This document shows positions 1 through 11,420 of a stretch of DNA of 64,000 bases, one piece after another. The stretch's first letter is position 1. Every line of letters starts with the position of its first letter. A model generated the notes under the pieces. That model was not told where the DNA came from. It saw only the letters and a program-made list of their open reading frames with translations, and did no database searches. The stretch comes from Eonycteris spelaea (lineage: Eukaryota > Chordata > Mammalia > Chiroptera > Pteropodidae). Where the stretch lies: positions 1,288,001 to 1,352,000 of the forward strand of contig PUFA01000166.1 in NCBI GenBank assembly GCA_003508835.1. Direction: 5' to 3'. A program made the translations under genes and the position numbers.

Positions 1-105
1 CTGCCTCCACCCTTGGAATCTACCATTCTACTCTCTGTTTCTATGAATGTGACTATTTTAGATGATTCCAGTGTAAGTGAGATCATGCAGGCACCTAGAA
101 CATTT
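1..105 (-). mobile_element. L1 3'-UTR fragment, cut by window start
   Basis: The text 'ctctctgtttctatgaa' followed by 'gtaagtgagatcatgcag' is the antisense of a stretch common to many mammalian L1 3' UTRs, just downstream of ORF2. The fragment is diverged and its left end lies outside the window. Confidence 0.55.
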
Positions 106-1830
106 CTGGGCACAGTGCATAGTTAGTTTCATGATGTTGATTGCTATGCTTCTCACCTTTCAGATTAGAGGGAGGAGACAAAGACCCTGAAAGTATGTAA
201 TTAGCCCATCCTCCAGGTCCTGGACAGTTTCATCCTCTGTTTCATATGTATTTGCTCAACGAAGTGTAATCCTGGGAAATCAATTCCATCTCTTCCCAGC
301 TCCTTCAGGATAATGGTCTTTCATCTGAGCATTGATGAGTGATTGCAATGACCCAGTTTGTTGTAATATCATGTGCATGAGTGTATTGTGTATTGTTACA
401 CTGCATTAGAGCATGGTGATGGCTCTATTTAAGCAAAGAGATATTTTCTGGAATCTCTGCTGTGTGATTTGAGAATATTACTATGCTGTATATGGACTTG
501 CCTCAAGTACTGCAGTTAAACACACACATAACACACACGCACGCACACACACAAAACCTTCCAATAAAATGTAATACTCCGAAGTGAAATGAAGTGGTTC
601 TGAATCTTGCTTTCTTTTACTTCCAACATGTACCCCTAGGAATTGCTCAGAGGCACTGGAAATGTAAATTGTAGGGTTAAAATTTTATTGAATGCATATT
701 CTTTTGGTGGCTGTGATTCCAACCAATCCTCATAACCTTATTGGTCAGATTGAAAAGGCCCTCCTGATTCATATTGTATATTTTAGCTATTTGATGGTAT
801 ATGTGAATGAAACACACAGACTGAGATTATCTTGAAGAATTTCAGGAGCTCCCAGAGTGTTGGCAAGGGCATAATGATATAAAATCATCTGCCGGATGAT
901 TAACGACACTCATTTTGTGCTCCTTCTTCTAATGTAGCCTTTCTCTTCTGGGCTAGCTTTGGACGAGTGGTTTGATAGCTGGCTTATTACTTTCAGGATT
1001 TAGGTTGTATGTTTAAATTGTTTTATTGTTGACCTCTGAGGCTTCAGTAAACCAGCATCTTCACATCTTTCGATAGAGAGATCGTGCCCCCAAATCAAAT
1101 GTTGTTGGTTATTCTCATTTCTTTCTTCTTTCCCCCATACACCCCTTGCATACTTGGCATGGATAAAAACATAATGGAGAAATTTTGCAAGAAATGGAAA
1201 ATGGCAAATCCAAGAAGAATTTTCAGCGCATTAGGCGAAATAGCACACAGAGGTGTGCAAATAGTTGCAAATTAGTTTGGGGGTTTTGATTTCTGAAGCC
1301 AAGGAATAGTTGCAGTTTGTCTTGGCACATGTTTCTCATCACTTTTATTGTCACTTTCAGTGGTCCATTCTTCCTGGAGGCATATGAAGTGCCCTGAGCT
1401 TTTGATCGAGAATATTTATGTTATTCATCTTTCCCTCAATCTCCTGTTTTCTGAAGTTGAAGGTTTTATGGACAGTCTGGTCTTTTGAGTCCCACTGGAT
1501 GAAGCTGGGGAGCTTGTGATGTCAGATGAGTTCTATTCAGAGAGAGAGTGGGATTCTTTGGGCAGACCTGGTGTCTTAGGTGTAACAGCCTATGTCCAGA
1601 CACATGTCAATGAGGGAGGAAAAAGAGGTTACACTGGGCAGATATATTGGAATTTTGGGAAGAAAGGTGGAATTTATATACCTATATAGTGAAACTAGTA
1701 AATGGAAATTACATCTTGGCCTACTATTGCTTGCCTATAGAGAGGCCCCTGCCATTTGGGCTAGTCTGGATCAAAGTAGAAGTATAAACCTGCGTCTTGA
1801 CAGTGTGCTGTTTCTTCTCTTCACTGATTT
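106..1830. other. Unrecognised, probably unique DNA
   Basis: I recognise no gene or well-defined repeat here apart from the CA tract at 519-556. A short open frame at 1084-1275 has no recognisable protein features and no splice context that would make it convincing. Confidence 0.5.
519..556. repeat. Imperfect (CA)n microsatellite
   Basis: Alternating CA dinucleotides interrupted by 'ata' and 'cgcacg'. The interruptions suggest an old, stabilised tract. Confidence 0.9.
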
Positions 1831-1833
1831 GCT

Positions 1834-1879
1834 TATCCATCCATCCATCCATCCATCCATACCATCCATCCATCCATCT
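1834..1879. repeat. (ATCC)n tetranucleotide microsatellite
   Basis: About eleven near-perfect ATCC units with one 'atacc' interruption, followed by decayed units to about 1918. Open frames on both strands here encode only the repeat. Confidence 0.95.
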
Positions 1880-1924
1880 CTCCTTTTATCCACCATTCCA
1901 TCCATGCCATTTAAAGAAATTGAT

Positions 1925-2245
1925 TCATTCAAGAAACATTTATTCAACATATACATATAGAGCTTGAGCTGTGGCACTTTTGATATAAAGAAAAAAAGCC
2001 ACAGTTTCCCTCCTTACATTTTAATAAGAGAGACAGAAGGGCACAGACAGATTGGTGATTATAGCATTGAGTGGATTGTGCTAAACAGAGAAGCACAGTG
2101 GTGTGTGGGGACACGGAAGAGGTGCATCCCACACAGACTTGGAAATGAGGTTTTTGGCTGAGTCTTAACTGGTGAGGAATGTTTTAGCCTGGTGAAGCAG
2201 GAGGAGAAAGGAACATTCTGGGCAGGTGGGGGATAGTGTCTCACC
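1925..2245 (-). mobile_element. Ancient L2-like LINE relic, antisense
   Basis: It starts with 'ttcattcaagaaacattta', the antisense of the L2-type 3' end, and continues into text such as 'aaggaacattctgggcag' typical of old mammal-wide repeats. It is too diverged to assign a subfamily. Confidence 0.5.
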
Positions 2246-3009
2246 ATCAGGTTGAAGATACTTTTTTAAAACATTCTTTCTCTGTCTATAGACTGGAAGA
2301 AGACTGATAATGTCTGAGGTCAGTTTCTAGCATATTCCACTGATTTTAACCTGACAATTTTGAGTCCATTTTTGCTCTGGCGATTGCTTAATTCCCAGGA
2401 AAGTACATGGAAGCCACTATTCAATTAATTTCGGGGAAGACTGAAATGTATGTGCTATCAGGATAAGACACCTTCCTGGAGATTCTGCTTTCCTTTCTAA
2501 GGAACTCACAGCAAGCTTTATAGTGAAATAATTCTGGATAAAATAATCCCTGTTAACTGATGAAAGCTTTAATAGTCTTTGGAATTTCCTGCTAAGATTT
2601 GTATTCAACCCAGAGACCTGAGATTAGAAGATGAGTGTTTACAAAGATGGTTGAAAGGGAATTGTTAAAGAAATGTTCTGACAAAATGGAGTCAAATTCA
2701 CTGGCCTGGCACTATTCTTTGAAGCTAAAGCCCACCTTTGATCCTTTAGACAGAACAGCAGTGTTTCACAGCATACAGGGTCCTATCATTATCTTGCTCC
2801 CCAAGTATACTATTCTTCCTTTTGCTCAGCTGCAAGCTTGTATTTTCATTTTTGGCTTTTTCAAGATGACTGAGAGGCCTGAAGGTATTGCTTATACCAC
2901 AAATATTGGATGCTCTTTCTAAGTGTCAGAGAAATTGCCAAAGGTAAAAAGAACTTTTCCAATATCACTCTCAAGTATCTGGGTATTTTTTCCCTTTTTT
3001 TTCTGACAT
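2246..3009. other. Unrecognised DNA
   Basis: No recognisable repeat or gene. The 95-codon open frame at 2635-2922 shows no domain, signal sequence or compositional bias that would support coding. Confidence 0.5.
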
Positions 3010-3046
<37 letters not shown>

Positions 3047-3062
3047 AAAAAGAAGAAGAAGG
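3010..3062. repeat. A-rich tract with (GAAAA)n and (GAA)n
   Basis: A run of A, then four GAAAA units, a second A run and GAA units. This could be an eroded poly(A) tail, but I see no retroelement body next to it. Confidence 0.85.
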
Positions 3063-3484
3063 CATGAAGTTTAAGTGCTGCCTCCTTTCTTTAAGTCTAG
3101 GATCTCAGCAATAAGAGTTGTATTCCTCCTACACCTGAAACTTGTGTTTCCATGAGCTTGGTGGTAAACACAGAATGACAAGAGGTGACAGCTGGGTGAC
3201 TCATGCCCTAATTGATGCCTGCTTTGAAAATTCAGAGGCCCTGATTTTTAAGCAAAGATATCTGACATATAAAGGCAGGAGGAAACTGTCCAGATCAGAG
3301 ACAGCTTTTTAATGGGTTAGGGGTAGGGAATGATATACACTGTGATGGTTTGGAGAAGGGAATTGAATCAACAGGGGACTTTGAGCATACATGGAGAATG
3401 ACTTTGATCCCATTCCTGTCAAACTCAAGCAACTGAAGTTCTCAAGGGATTGAAGATGGGAATAGTAAAGTAGTGACATTGCTA
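3063..3484. other. Unrecognised DNA
   Basis: No repeat family or coding signal recognised. Confidence 0.45.
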
Positions 3485-3725
3485 TGAAGTATGCTCATTG
3501 TTGTCAAACAGATCTGGATTTCAGATCTGGGTCTTCCACTCATGAGCTGTGTCATTTTAGACATATTACTAACTCTCTGTTCATTTCTTCTTATATAAGA
3601 TGGAAAGGATTAATTTTAGGATGAATATTGAAGACTAATTAATATTGAGATAAAAAGTAGGAAATACAAAGATTACTGCAGTGCCTGATACTTAGTAAAG
3701 GATACCTAAAATAATAGGAAATATT
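3485..3725 (+). mobile_element. MIR SINE
   Basis: The order of blocks matches the tRNA-derived SINE MIR: 'ctggatttcagatctgg', then 'cactcatgagctgtgtc', then a truncated '...taagatgg' region and 'gcagtgcctgatacttagta'. Strongly diverged, as expected of a pre-eutherian element. Confidence 0.75.
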
Positions 3726-4334
3726 AACGAGAAAGTGAGATATGTAAGTAAGATAGACCTAAAGCAGGTGACCCCCAGGACAATAGGAAACCTTTGTAAA
3801 GCAATTGACCACACAACTGAATTTCTCCACTTCAAAGTCAATAATAGCAATAAAACAACAATAACAACCACGATTCTGGTTACAGTAGGAGTCTGGTATT
3901 ATTAAATGATATGACTGAATCAGCAATGCTCAAATGCTGTCTGGCATCCATTCTCCCCCTACCCGCCTTGGGCCTGAGTTTAAAGCCTAATTAGCACTGC
4001 CTTCCTTTCAAATCTTGGAATCTGAAAACTTACTAGCAAAATGGAGAAAGTGGTTAAGGAGGTGGGAGAGCTAGCCAGTTGGTCTATAGAAAAGCCCCTG
4101 GATGCAATTCACCATCCAGTTGTAACTCTGTGGAACAATAGAAAAGCACAAGAGAGAGAGATGGCAGAGCCAGCTTTCCTGGTAGTGTATTCACCCAGCA
4201 AAGTACAAGCCAGGGAAGAGAGGTCACAGAACATAAAAGGATTCTCACCATTAGGAAGATATGGCCCTGCTGCTCCTTCGTTGCTGGAGGAAAAGGGGTC
4301 AGGGGAAGGGACTTAAAATTCCTCTCCTCTGCAA
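3726..4334. other. Unrecognised DNA
   Basis: No repeat recognised. Overlapping open frames of about 90 codons exist on both strands (4041-4353), neither with recognisable protein features. Confidence 0.45.
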
Positions 4335-4470
4335 TAAAAATGCTGGCTAACATTTACCAAGTGCCTTCAGGCAGGCCTGTCTGGCTTTAAATCTCATCTC
4401 CTTAACCTCCCTGATAGGAAGTCCCAAAAAGGAAAGAAATAACCACTCCTTAGATGTAAAAGATAAAAAA
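4335..4470 (-). mobile_element. MIR-type SINE fragment, antisense
   Basis: 'gctaacatttaccaagtgcc' followed by 'aaatctcatctccttaacctcc' has the antisense MIR layout (3' end, then 'actcatttaatcctcac'-type core). Heavily diverged. Confidence 0.5.
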
Positions 4471-5117
4471 CATGAGCCCTTTTTTTTTTGAAAATTATCC
4501 TAATTATAGTAATGTTTTATTTTCTTCTTATCTTTTAAACTCGAAGAATGTTTTTACTAATTAACTGGAAGTATTTGTCCTCAGGTTTTAAATTTTGACC
4601 AGGTTGGTAGATAAGTTATTTTATTTTTATCTACCTTAGAAATCCATACTCAGAAATTTGCATCAGATATCCTTTTTTAAAAACAATAACAAAAACAAAG
4701 AACCATTGAGTTATCTTGTCTGGTAAGCATTCATGTTCTTGATGCACAAAATCAATTTCATTTACATGTAAATAGAGTTAGGTCTGTGTGACTTGTGATA
4801 AGATCTTATTTACACAAATGCAGGCTTGTGAGGCTTTGTTAAAATGTACTAGAGTGCACAGCTTAAACAGAATAGATCTAGCTATGTCATTAGGTGCTTC
4901 TAATTATATAATCGCTGTTCTAGAAACCTTCTCCACCCATGTCCTCTCTAAGGAGACAGGATGAAAAAGCCTATCTATCACAGTGAATATATTCCTCTTG
5001 GGTTGGGGTCTGATTCTCTTCGTGTACTTTCCAAAGAAGGACTAGATGGAAGGGTTTTATACATAGGGAAGCCCTACCCTAATATAACCTGTTCTTACTG
5101 CTATTATTTCAGCAGTA
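4471..5117. other. AT-rich unrecognised DNA
   Basis: No confident repeat or gene. A short open frame at 4961-5152 has no recognisable features. Confidence 0.45.
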
Positions 5118-5630
5118 AATTTGATTCTCTTCAGAGAATGTTTATTAAGTGATTTCTGTGTGCTTGGTATATTCTGGGTGTTTTGGAGAGTTTTCTTTTC
5201 CCTTCTTTCCTTTCCCTTCCTTCTTTTCCCTTCCCTTTCTCTCTCTCTTCTTTCTTTTTCTTTCTCTTCTTTTCTTCTCTTCTTTCTTTCTTTCTTCTTT
5301 CTTTCTTTTCTTTTCTCTTTCTTTTCTCTCTCTTCTTCTTCTCTCTCTTTCTTCCTTCCTTCCTTCTTCCTTCCTTCCTTCCTTCCTTCCTCCTTTCTCT
5401 CTCCTTCCTCCCCCCCCCTCCCTCCTCCCTCCCCCTCCTTCCTTCCTTCCTTCCTTCCTTCCTTCCTTCCTTCCTTCCTTCCTTCCTTCCTTCTTTTTTT
5501 TCTTCTTTCTTTCCCTCTTTCCTTATTTAAATCACAGGACTTAATTCTTCCCCTCAAGGAGATTATAATTTACTGGGAATATGTGGCATTCATGAACAAA
5601 ATAAATTGTAAAACAAATCCTTAATTAAAT
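5118..5630 (-). mobile_element. L2-type relic split by a pyrimidine tract
   Basis: Left piece 'gaatgtttattaagtgattt' and right piece 'cctcaaggagattataattt' are consecutive blocks of the antisense L2-like 3' region (size change with age, then 'cccctcatggagcttac'). The 334-base pyrimidine run sits between them, so it probably arose or expanded inside the relic. Confidence 0.55.
5191..5524. repeat. 334-base uninterrupted polypyrimidine tract
   Basis: Every base from 5191 to 5524 is C or T: mixed CTTT and CTTTT blocks, then (CCTT)n, a C-rich centre with eight consecutive C, and a further (CCTT)n run of about 15 units. The Lys/Glu/Arg-rich and Phe/Leu/Ser-rich open frames across it are low-complexity artefacts. 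Confidence 0.98.
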
Positions 5631-5904
5631 GTAGAAAACAATTTAAAAATTGATTAGGAGCAAAAGCATATTGGGAGCACAGTTCTCAACCACAGTGCCA
5701 CAGTTACACACTTATATGCCATATTAAATTGTGAGATTTATTGCAGGTGATTTATTAGTAATAATAATAAGATCTACAATTTGTGAATTATTTTTCACAT
5801 GAATTAGGATGGACTCAATGTAATCCCTAAAAACATCACTTGTTTGCATGCTGAAATGCTTTTGAGAAAGTCAGATAGGTTGAAGCTAACAAGCTGTAAT
5901 TACA
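5631..5904. other. Unrecognised DNA
   Basis: AT-rich; no confident repeat or coding signal. Confidence 0.4.
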
Positions 5905-6115
5905 GTACTGCTTCCTGTTCAGGAGCTGGGGCCCTGGAGTCAGGTCATCTGAACTCAAATCCCAGTTCCCTCACTTTGACCTCACATCACTGGGAGACTA
6001 CTCTGTTTGCTCTGAGGTTTCAAGGAGATAATCCCTGTGCAACAGGGATTACCTCGCCATGAGGCTACCAATAGAATAAATGTCAGCCAGTGTCATTATT
6101 AATTACACAGTGCTG
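5905..6115 (+). mobile_element. MIR SINE
   Basis: 'gccctggagtcaggtcatct' followed by 'gaactcaaatcccagttcc' is the MIR box-B region and its downstream sequence. The middle carries changes and 'agaataaatgtcagccagtg' marks the 3' end. Confidence 0.75.
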
Positions 6116-6639
6116 GGTACACAGCTATTGTTCTCAGAGACCGGAAAATTGAGCAAGCACTGTTGGCTGTAGTGAAAAAAAGAAGGCCTAGGAACAGTGT
6201 TGAAAACAGTGCAAGTTTAGATGGGGGTTTATTCCACTTTTTGCTGTGTTCACCCTAGCTGCTCCTTGTGCTGGCGCCACACTCACTATGTCTCCCCTCC
6301 TATCTTCCCCATTACTGACGAGCCTATCCCCGGTTTTCTATTAGGTGTCCTTGGAGTTTGGCTTGATCTTTATGTGATCGGGTTGTTTGGCTGTGAAAGG
6401 TGTGTAATGGCCTGATTCCCTTCTTTTTTCTTCTTCTCTCACTCATGGAGAAAAACCTCGTCCTGTTTCTATGCTAGCACAGACTGGCTTCACCCAAGTC
6501 AGTACCCTCACCCTGAGGTGGACCTTAGTGCTGTTCTTCGAACTTTTTTTATTGTTCTTGGTTAACTCCACTTCCATTTTCCTTCAGTAACCATTTCAAA
6601 TCATCACTTCTCTTAAGTCCACGACTTGCACATATTCTT
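6116..6639. other. Unrecognised DNA
   Basis: No recognised repeat. A 64-codon open frame at 6221-6415 has no domain or splice evidence. Confidence 0.4.
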
Positions 6640-7098
6640 TTTAAAAAAATAAAATAAAATAATTGTATTACAAAGATTTTTTAAATCCATAAAAGTAAAG
6701 AGTAATAATGAAGCTCTACAAATTTATATTCATATTCAATAATTTTGAAGATTTTGCTGTATTTGCATTACCTGTATCCCTTTTGGCATTTTTTTTGAAT
6801 GAATTATTTTTAAGCAAATTTCGAATGTTATTTTATGACTGTGTGCTTAAGAATGTATCTCTAAAATTATAGACATTTTCTTACATAACCACCATGCTGT
6901 TATCACATCTAAGAAAATAAAAAAATAAGTCTTTGGTATTAGCAGCTACCCAGCCAAGTACGAAATTCTTTTTAAAGTTGGTGTGTTTGAATTAAGACCC
7001 ACACAAGCCCCCCAAATTACACTGAGTTATGTCTTAAATTTTCTTCGATCTAGATCAGTCTTCTTCCTGCTCTGTGCTGCCCCTGCCTCCTACTGATT
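6640..7098 (-). mobile_element. L1M 3'-UTR relic, antisense
   Basis: Blocks such as 'agcaaatttcgaatgttat', 'cttacataaccaccatgctg' and 'gttggtgtgtttgaattaag' follow the order of the antisense 3' UTR of old L1M elements. The same type recurs at 26985-27780 and 53590-55320. Confidence 0.65.
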
Positions 7099-7161
7099 TT
7101 CTCTCCTCCCCTCGCCTCTCCTCTCCTCTCTTCTCTCTCTTCTCCTCTCCTCTCCTTTTTT
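7099..7161. repeat. (TCTCC)n pyrimidine-rich tract
   Basis: Degenerate CTCTCC/TCTCTC repeat with a single G. Confidence 0.9.
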
Positions 7162-7199
7162 AACTCAAAAGATTAACTTACTCAAGAGAAAAAGGCAAT

Positions 7200-9440
7200 C
7201 GTCCTTAAAAATGTTTACATTTCAAATTTATCTGTTTGCTTCTTTGTGAAAGCTTGATTCCTGCACGATGTTGAGATTTCATGTAAGAGCAGGGAATGTT
7301 TTTCCATTTACTAAGTATACTTCTTTCATCTTTTAGTAGTGTTTAAAATTTTTCCTTATGTAGATTTTGTATATTTCTTGCTAAGAGTATGCCTAGGTAG
7401 TTTATCTTTTTAAACTAGAGCCTTCTCTTCCTTTATATAGCATAACATTTTAGTGTTTGTATACTATATTGAAGCTATTGATTTCTAGATATTAATTTTA
7501 TAGCCTGTTAATTTACCACATTCTCTGATTTCTGTAGTAGTTTTTTACTGATTGACTTGAGTTTTCTTAGTATGTACACCTATTATCTAAAAAATCAATT
7601 AAGCTTTACCTCCTAATTCTTTTATCTCGCCTAATTTCATTGGCTAATTCTTCCAGTATCATGCTAAATAGTAATGGATATAATGGGCAGTTAACGTTGC
7701 ATTGTTTCTTACATTAATGGAATGCCTTCAGTGTTTCTCCATGAAGACGTGTTTTAATTGATTCTTATTTTAGTGAATGAGTGTGTATGTTTGATCAAAA
7801 ATAAGTGCTAAATTTTTTCAAATGCTTTCCTGGTGCTATTGGAAATGGCCATATGATTCCTCCCTTGACATATGGCTCTGATTAATTATATTAATGGATT
7901 TCATCATATGGAAACATTTTGTATTCCAGAATAAACTCTCTTTTGTTACACTGTATTTTATTTTTATATGACATGATATTTTATTCTTAACATTTTACTT
8001 ATAACTTTTACATTAGTTTTCATAAGTGAGAATGATATATAGCTTTGTTTTTTTGTATTATCTTAACATGGCTTTTATATCAGTGGATATTTTGATTTGA
8101 TGTAAATAATTTGAATGATTTGCCTTCTTTTCTATGATCTAGAACAATTAAAATAGCACCTAGACTCTGGCTTTTAATTGTTCGGTAGTATTCCACTGTA
8201 AAACCATCTGGTCCTGCTGCTGATTTGAAGAGCAGTTTTTTGAAAACCTTCTCAATTACTTCCATGACAATCCATCTATTTGGATTTTCTAGCTCAACAT
8301 TTTATTTTGACCAAAGTTATCCATTTCATCGACATTTTCAAATATTTACATAGAATTGTGGCAATATAATTGCATAGATTTTTTAAAAAATTCTTATTTT
8401 GATGATTAGTTTTCTTTATTATGTTTATTTTATATATTTGTGTTTCCTACCATTTACTTAAAAAATTAAGTATATGTTTGTTCTTTAGAGGACAAGATTA
8501 TTTATTAATGCTGTATTTTTTTCTGTTTTCTCTCATTTATTTCTGCTTCCTTTTGATATTCTTTGTTCTTCACTTTTGGAGTTGAGTGTTTAACCCACTT
8601 TTCCATTTTCATAAATATAGATAATAAATTATGAATTTTTATTTTAGCATTTCCTTTACCTATATGTCCTAGATACAGTATGTTGTCTTTTACTTGTGGT
8701 TGCCTTCTGGAAATTATATAGTTTTTTTTTTAGTATTCCTCCTTGACATAAGATTTGAGTGAGGTTTTCTGTGTGTTTATATTTCCAAGTAGAAGGACTT
8801 TTAGAGGATCTTATAAATTTTTAGTTTTATTGCTCTTTGGTCAGAATGTATTATTTGTATATTTAAAAAATTATTGTAACTTTCTTTGTGGTCTAATATA
8901 TTGTTAATTATTGTAAATGTTCCATCTGTGCTCTTAAAGAAGGTGTCTATCTTCTCTGTTATTGAAAAACAAGGTTCAATACTTATCATTATGATCTACC
9001 TTATTGGTTGTTTAGGTCTTCTATGTCTTTACTAATTGCTTTTGTCAGTTTGATCTGTCTAGGTCTAAAAGAAACCAATATGATAATTTCTCTTTATTAG
9101 GTGAGTTAATTCCACGAGTATTTACTGACAGGATGAGTATATTCAGTGTTTTTTTTTAATGTTGTTTTTACTTTAAACTCATGTGTGTTTTTAAAAATTT
9201 TTTTGCCTTCTATTGGTGTTTCTTTTGTTATTTGAAAGTTTTAATTTTTGTTAAAACAGACGCATTTTTATCTTTGTTGAATACTTTTAGTTACCTCTTA
9301 TTTAGGTACAATCTATTGGTTTTCCACTATGATCAGTTAACTAGTAACCATTTCTTCTTTTCTTCACTGTCTCTCCCCTATGTTCCAATTTAGACATTAG
9401 ATTATCTTAATGTTATTTCATAGTTTTAAATATACTTAGC
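7200..9440 (-). mobile_element. L1M ORF2 relic, antisense
   Basis: Long antisense stretch of an old L1. Recognisable blocks are 'cctaatttcattggctaatt' (RT core region), 'ccatctggtcctgctgctga' (the PDGF region of reverse transcriptase) and 'gtggtctaatatattgtt' (upstream part). It is full of stops and indels. With the 3'-UTR piece at 6640-7098 it may be one insertion, with the pyrimidine tract between them. Confidence 0.75.
8080..8265 (-). pseudogene. L1 ORF2 reverse-transcriptase fragment
   Basis: A short open stretch on the minus strand reads AAGPDGFTVEYY at residues 16-27. It corresponds to the 'spGPDGFtaEfYq' block at the start of the L1 reverse-transcriptase domain. It is a relic inside the old L1M; surrounding frames are closed and no function is expected. 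Confidence 0.8.
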
Positions 9441-9449
9441 TTTTATGAC

Positions 9450-11190
9450 TTGATTTGCCAGCTTCAAAACACACATCTGCATATTCTAGTTATTATCTGT
9501 GTAATAACCAGTAGGCTCAAGGACAGGCTTGACAACTCTGCCTGCAGCTTTGGCTCTCTCTCCCCTTGTTACCTCTGGGAACTTACTCTTATCATTCATT
9601 CCCTCACTCTCTCCTTTATCTTTAGCTTCTATCTTCCTGACTCCTTTTTCGGATCCAATAAACATGATAATCTTAAAAAAACTAGTTCTTTTTTGATACT
9701 ATATCTTCTTCAAGATACTGTTCAATTCTCCTCTTCTTTTTACCTCAAAATTGTTGATTCAAAATCTTTATTTCCTCACCTCCCAATTACTGTAATTCAT
9801 TATAAGCTGCCTTCCATTTCCACCATTTTTTGAAATAGATCTTGTAGTCACTTTTACAAGTTACTGTTAGTGAAACCAATGGACATCTCTAGATTTATCT
9901 TATTGACTTCACTGTTATATAATTGTTGATCACACCCTCCTGTTTTCTTCTGTGTGTCCCTGTAAATCTCTCTGAACCGTTGCTTCTCAGTTCCTTCACT
10001 GATTCCTCTTCCTTTCCCTACACCTTAATACTCCTGCTTCCAAGGACTCTATTTCAAGCTCAATTGTGTTCTCATTTTAGATCTTCCTGGTGGTCTCATC
10101 TATTTTCACAACTTTAATGACTACTCATTGTCTGATAACTGCTAAAGCTGTATCTCCTGCCCATTTCTCTTCTCTGAACTTCAAATGTGCTAATATACCT
10201 GTGGGCTAGGTGTCCTCAAGCAAATGTTTCCAAGATATCTCAAACACAGTATACCTCAAAATGAACTTGTCTTCCTTTTCTAGGATTCTGTATCTTGGTG
10301 GTGGCAGTTACACAAATCAGAAACCCAGAAATCATCCATGCTTATCTTTTTCTTTCAATTGTCTCCAGTTATTCACATACCTAATCCTATAAAACTTACC
10401 TCCAAATACTTTTTAAATCAACCCCTCTTTATTTTTTTTTAATCCCTATTGTCATGTTATCACTGGTCTTTTTGCTTCTAGTCTTGTGTTCCTCAGTTAC
10501 CTATATGACCTATTTGATCATGTCACTGTACTACTTTAAATTTTCTAAGGGTTCCTATAGCTTTAGTGATAAGAATCAAGTTCTGTGACCTAATATGCAA
10601 GAATACTGATGGTCTGGCCTATGACTTTCTCAATTGTTTCTTCTTTTACCACTCCTAGACTCTAATGACTACATGTTTCAGCAATATCAAACTGCTTTAG
10701 CTCTCTGAACACGCCATGTTGTCTTGCTTTTCTATGCCTTTGCTCTTGCTATTTCCTTCACTCCTTTTCTTCACTCGGGTGACTTCTGTTCATTGTTTAA
10801 GAACAAAGTCAGATATTAATTTTTTCTTGAAGATCTTCTGACATCTCGCCATCTCTTTCCCCCAGACTAAGCTGGATTAATCATCCTTCTTCCGTGTTGC
10901 TCAACACCCACAGCTCACTGATGTTATTTCACTTAACATACTGTATTGCAATAAACTGTGTGTTTTTGCTTCCTCCTCTGTCTTCCTTTAGATTCCTATA
11001 TTCCACATAGAAGTCCCTATATATATATGTTATTGAACAAAACTACCCATTTAGATTTAGCACTATGGATATAAGCAAGAACATGGTTGTTACTCCCTCA
11101 CCCCTTATTTTCATATCATTTACATATTCAACCAAATGCCTTGTATAGAACTCATGCTCAATAATCATTCTGTGCTAGATAAAGTTGGTG
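9450..11190 (+). mobile_element. Ancient L2-like LINE relic, sense
   Basis: Pieces in order: 'cagttccttcactgattcct', 'gatcatgtcactgtactact', 'gatggtctggcctatgactt', 'ctctgaacacgccatg', 'tttgctcttgctatttcctt' and 'aactcatgctcaataatcat'. This is the order of the C-terminal and 3' part of L2-like mammal-wide LINEs. Open frames here (9450-9833, for example) are too broken for a reverse-transcriptase call. Subfamily unresolved. Confidence 0.6.
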
Positions 11191-11239
11191 GATGTACCTT
11201 ACTCTTAAGGAGCACAATCTTTGGTGAAACCAGAGGGGA

Positions 11240-11420
11240 AAGATCTTGGGCTTAAAACATGAAGAAATATGGCTTAGAGGAAACGGTCCATGAATGAGGT
11301 TATCAGGGAACTCTTGCTAACTAGCTATGACCTTGTAGAACAACCTTCCTGAATCTGTGAAATAAAGTGATGGCATAGGTGAGTATTATGATCTCTCACA
11401 GCTCAAACATTTAATTCAAA
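11240..11420 (+). mobile_element. MIR SINE fragment
   Basis: 'aactagctatgaccttgtag' and 'ctgaatctgtgaaataaagt' correspond to the MIR core ('tagctgtgtgaccttgg' and 'tcatctgtaaaatggg'). Confidence 0.6.

Noticed and set aside
1834..1918. Regular ATCC repeats examined as a possible repeat-spacer array
   Set aside because: A simple tetranucleotide microsatellite with no spacers; CRISPR arrays are not expected in a mammal.
5057..5624. Overlapping frames of 115-167 codons on both strands
   Set aside because: They translate the pyrimidine tract into Lys/Glu/Arg or Phe/Leu/Ser runs in every frame; pure low-complexity artefacts.
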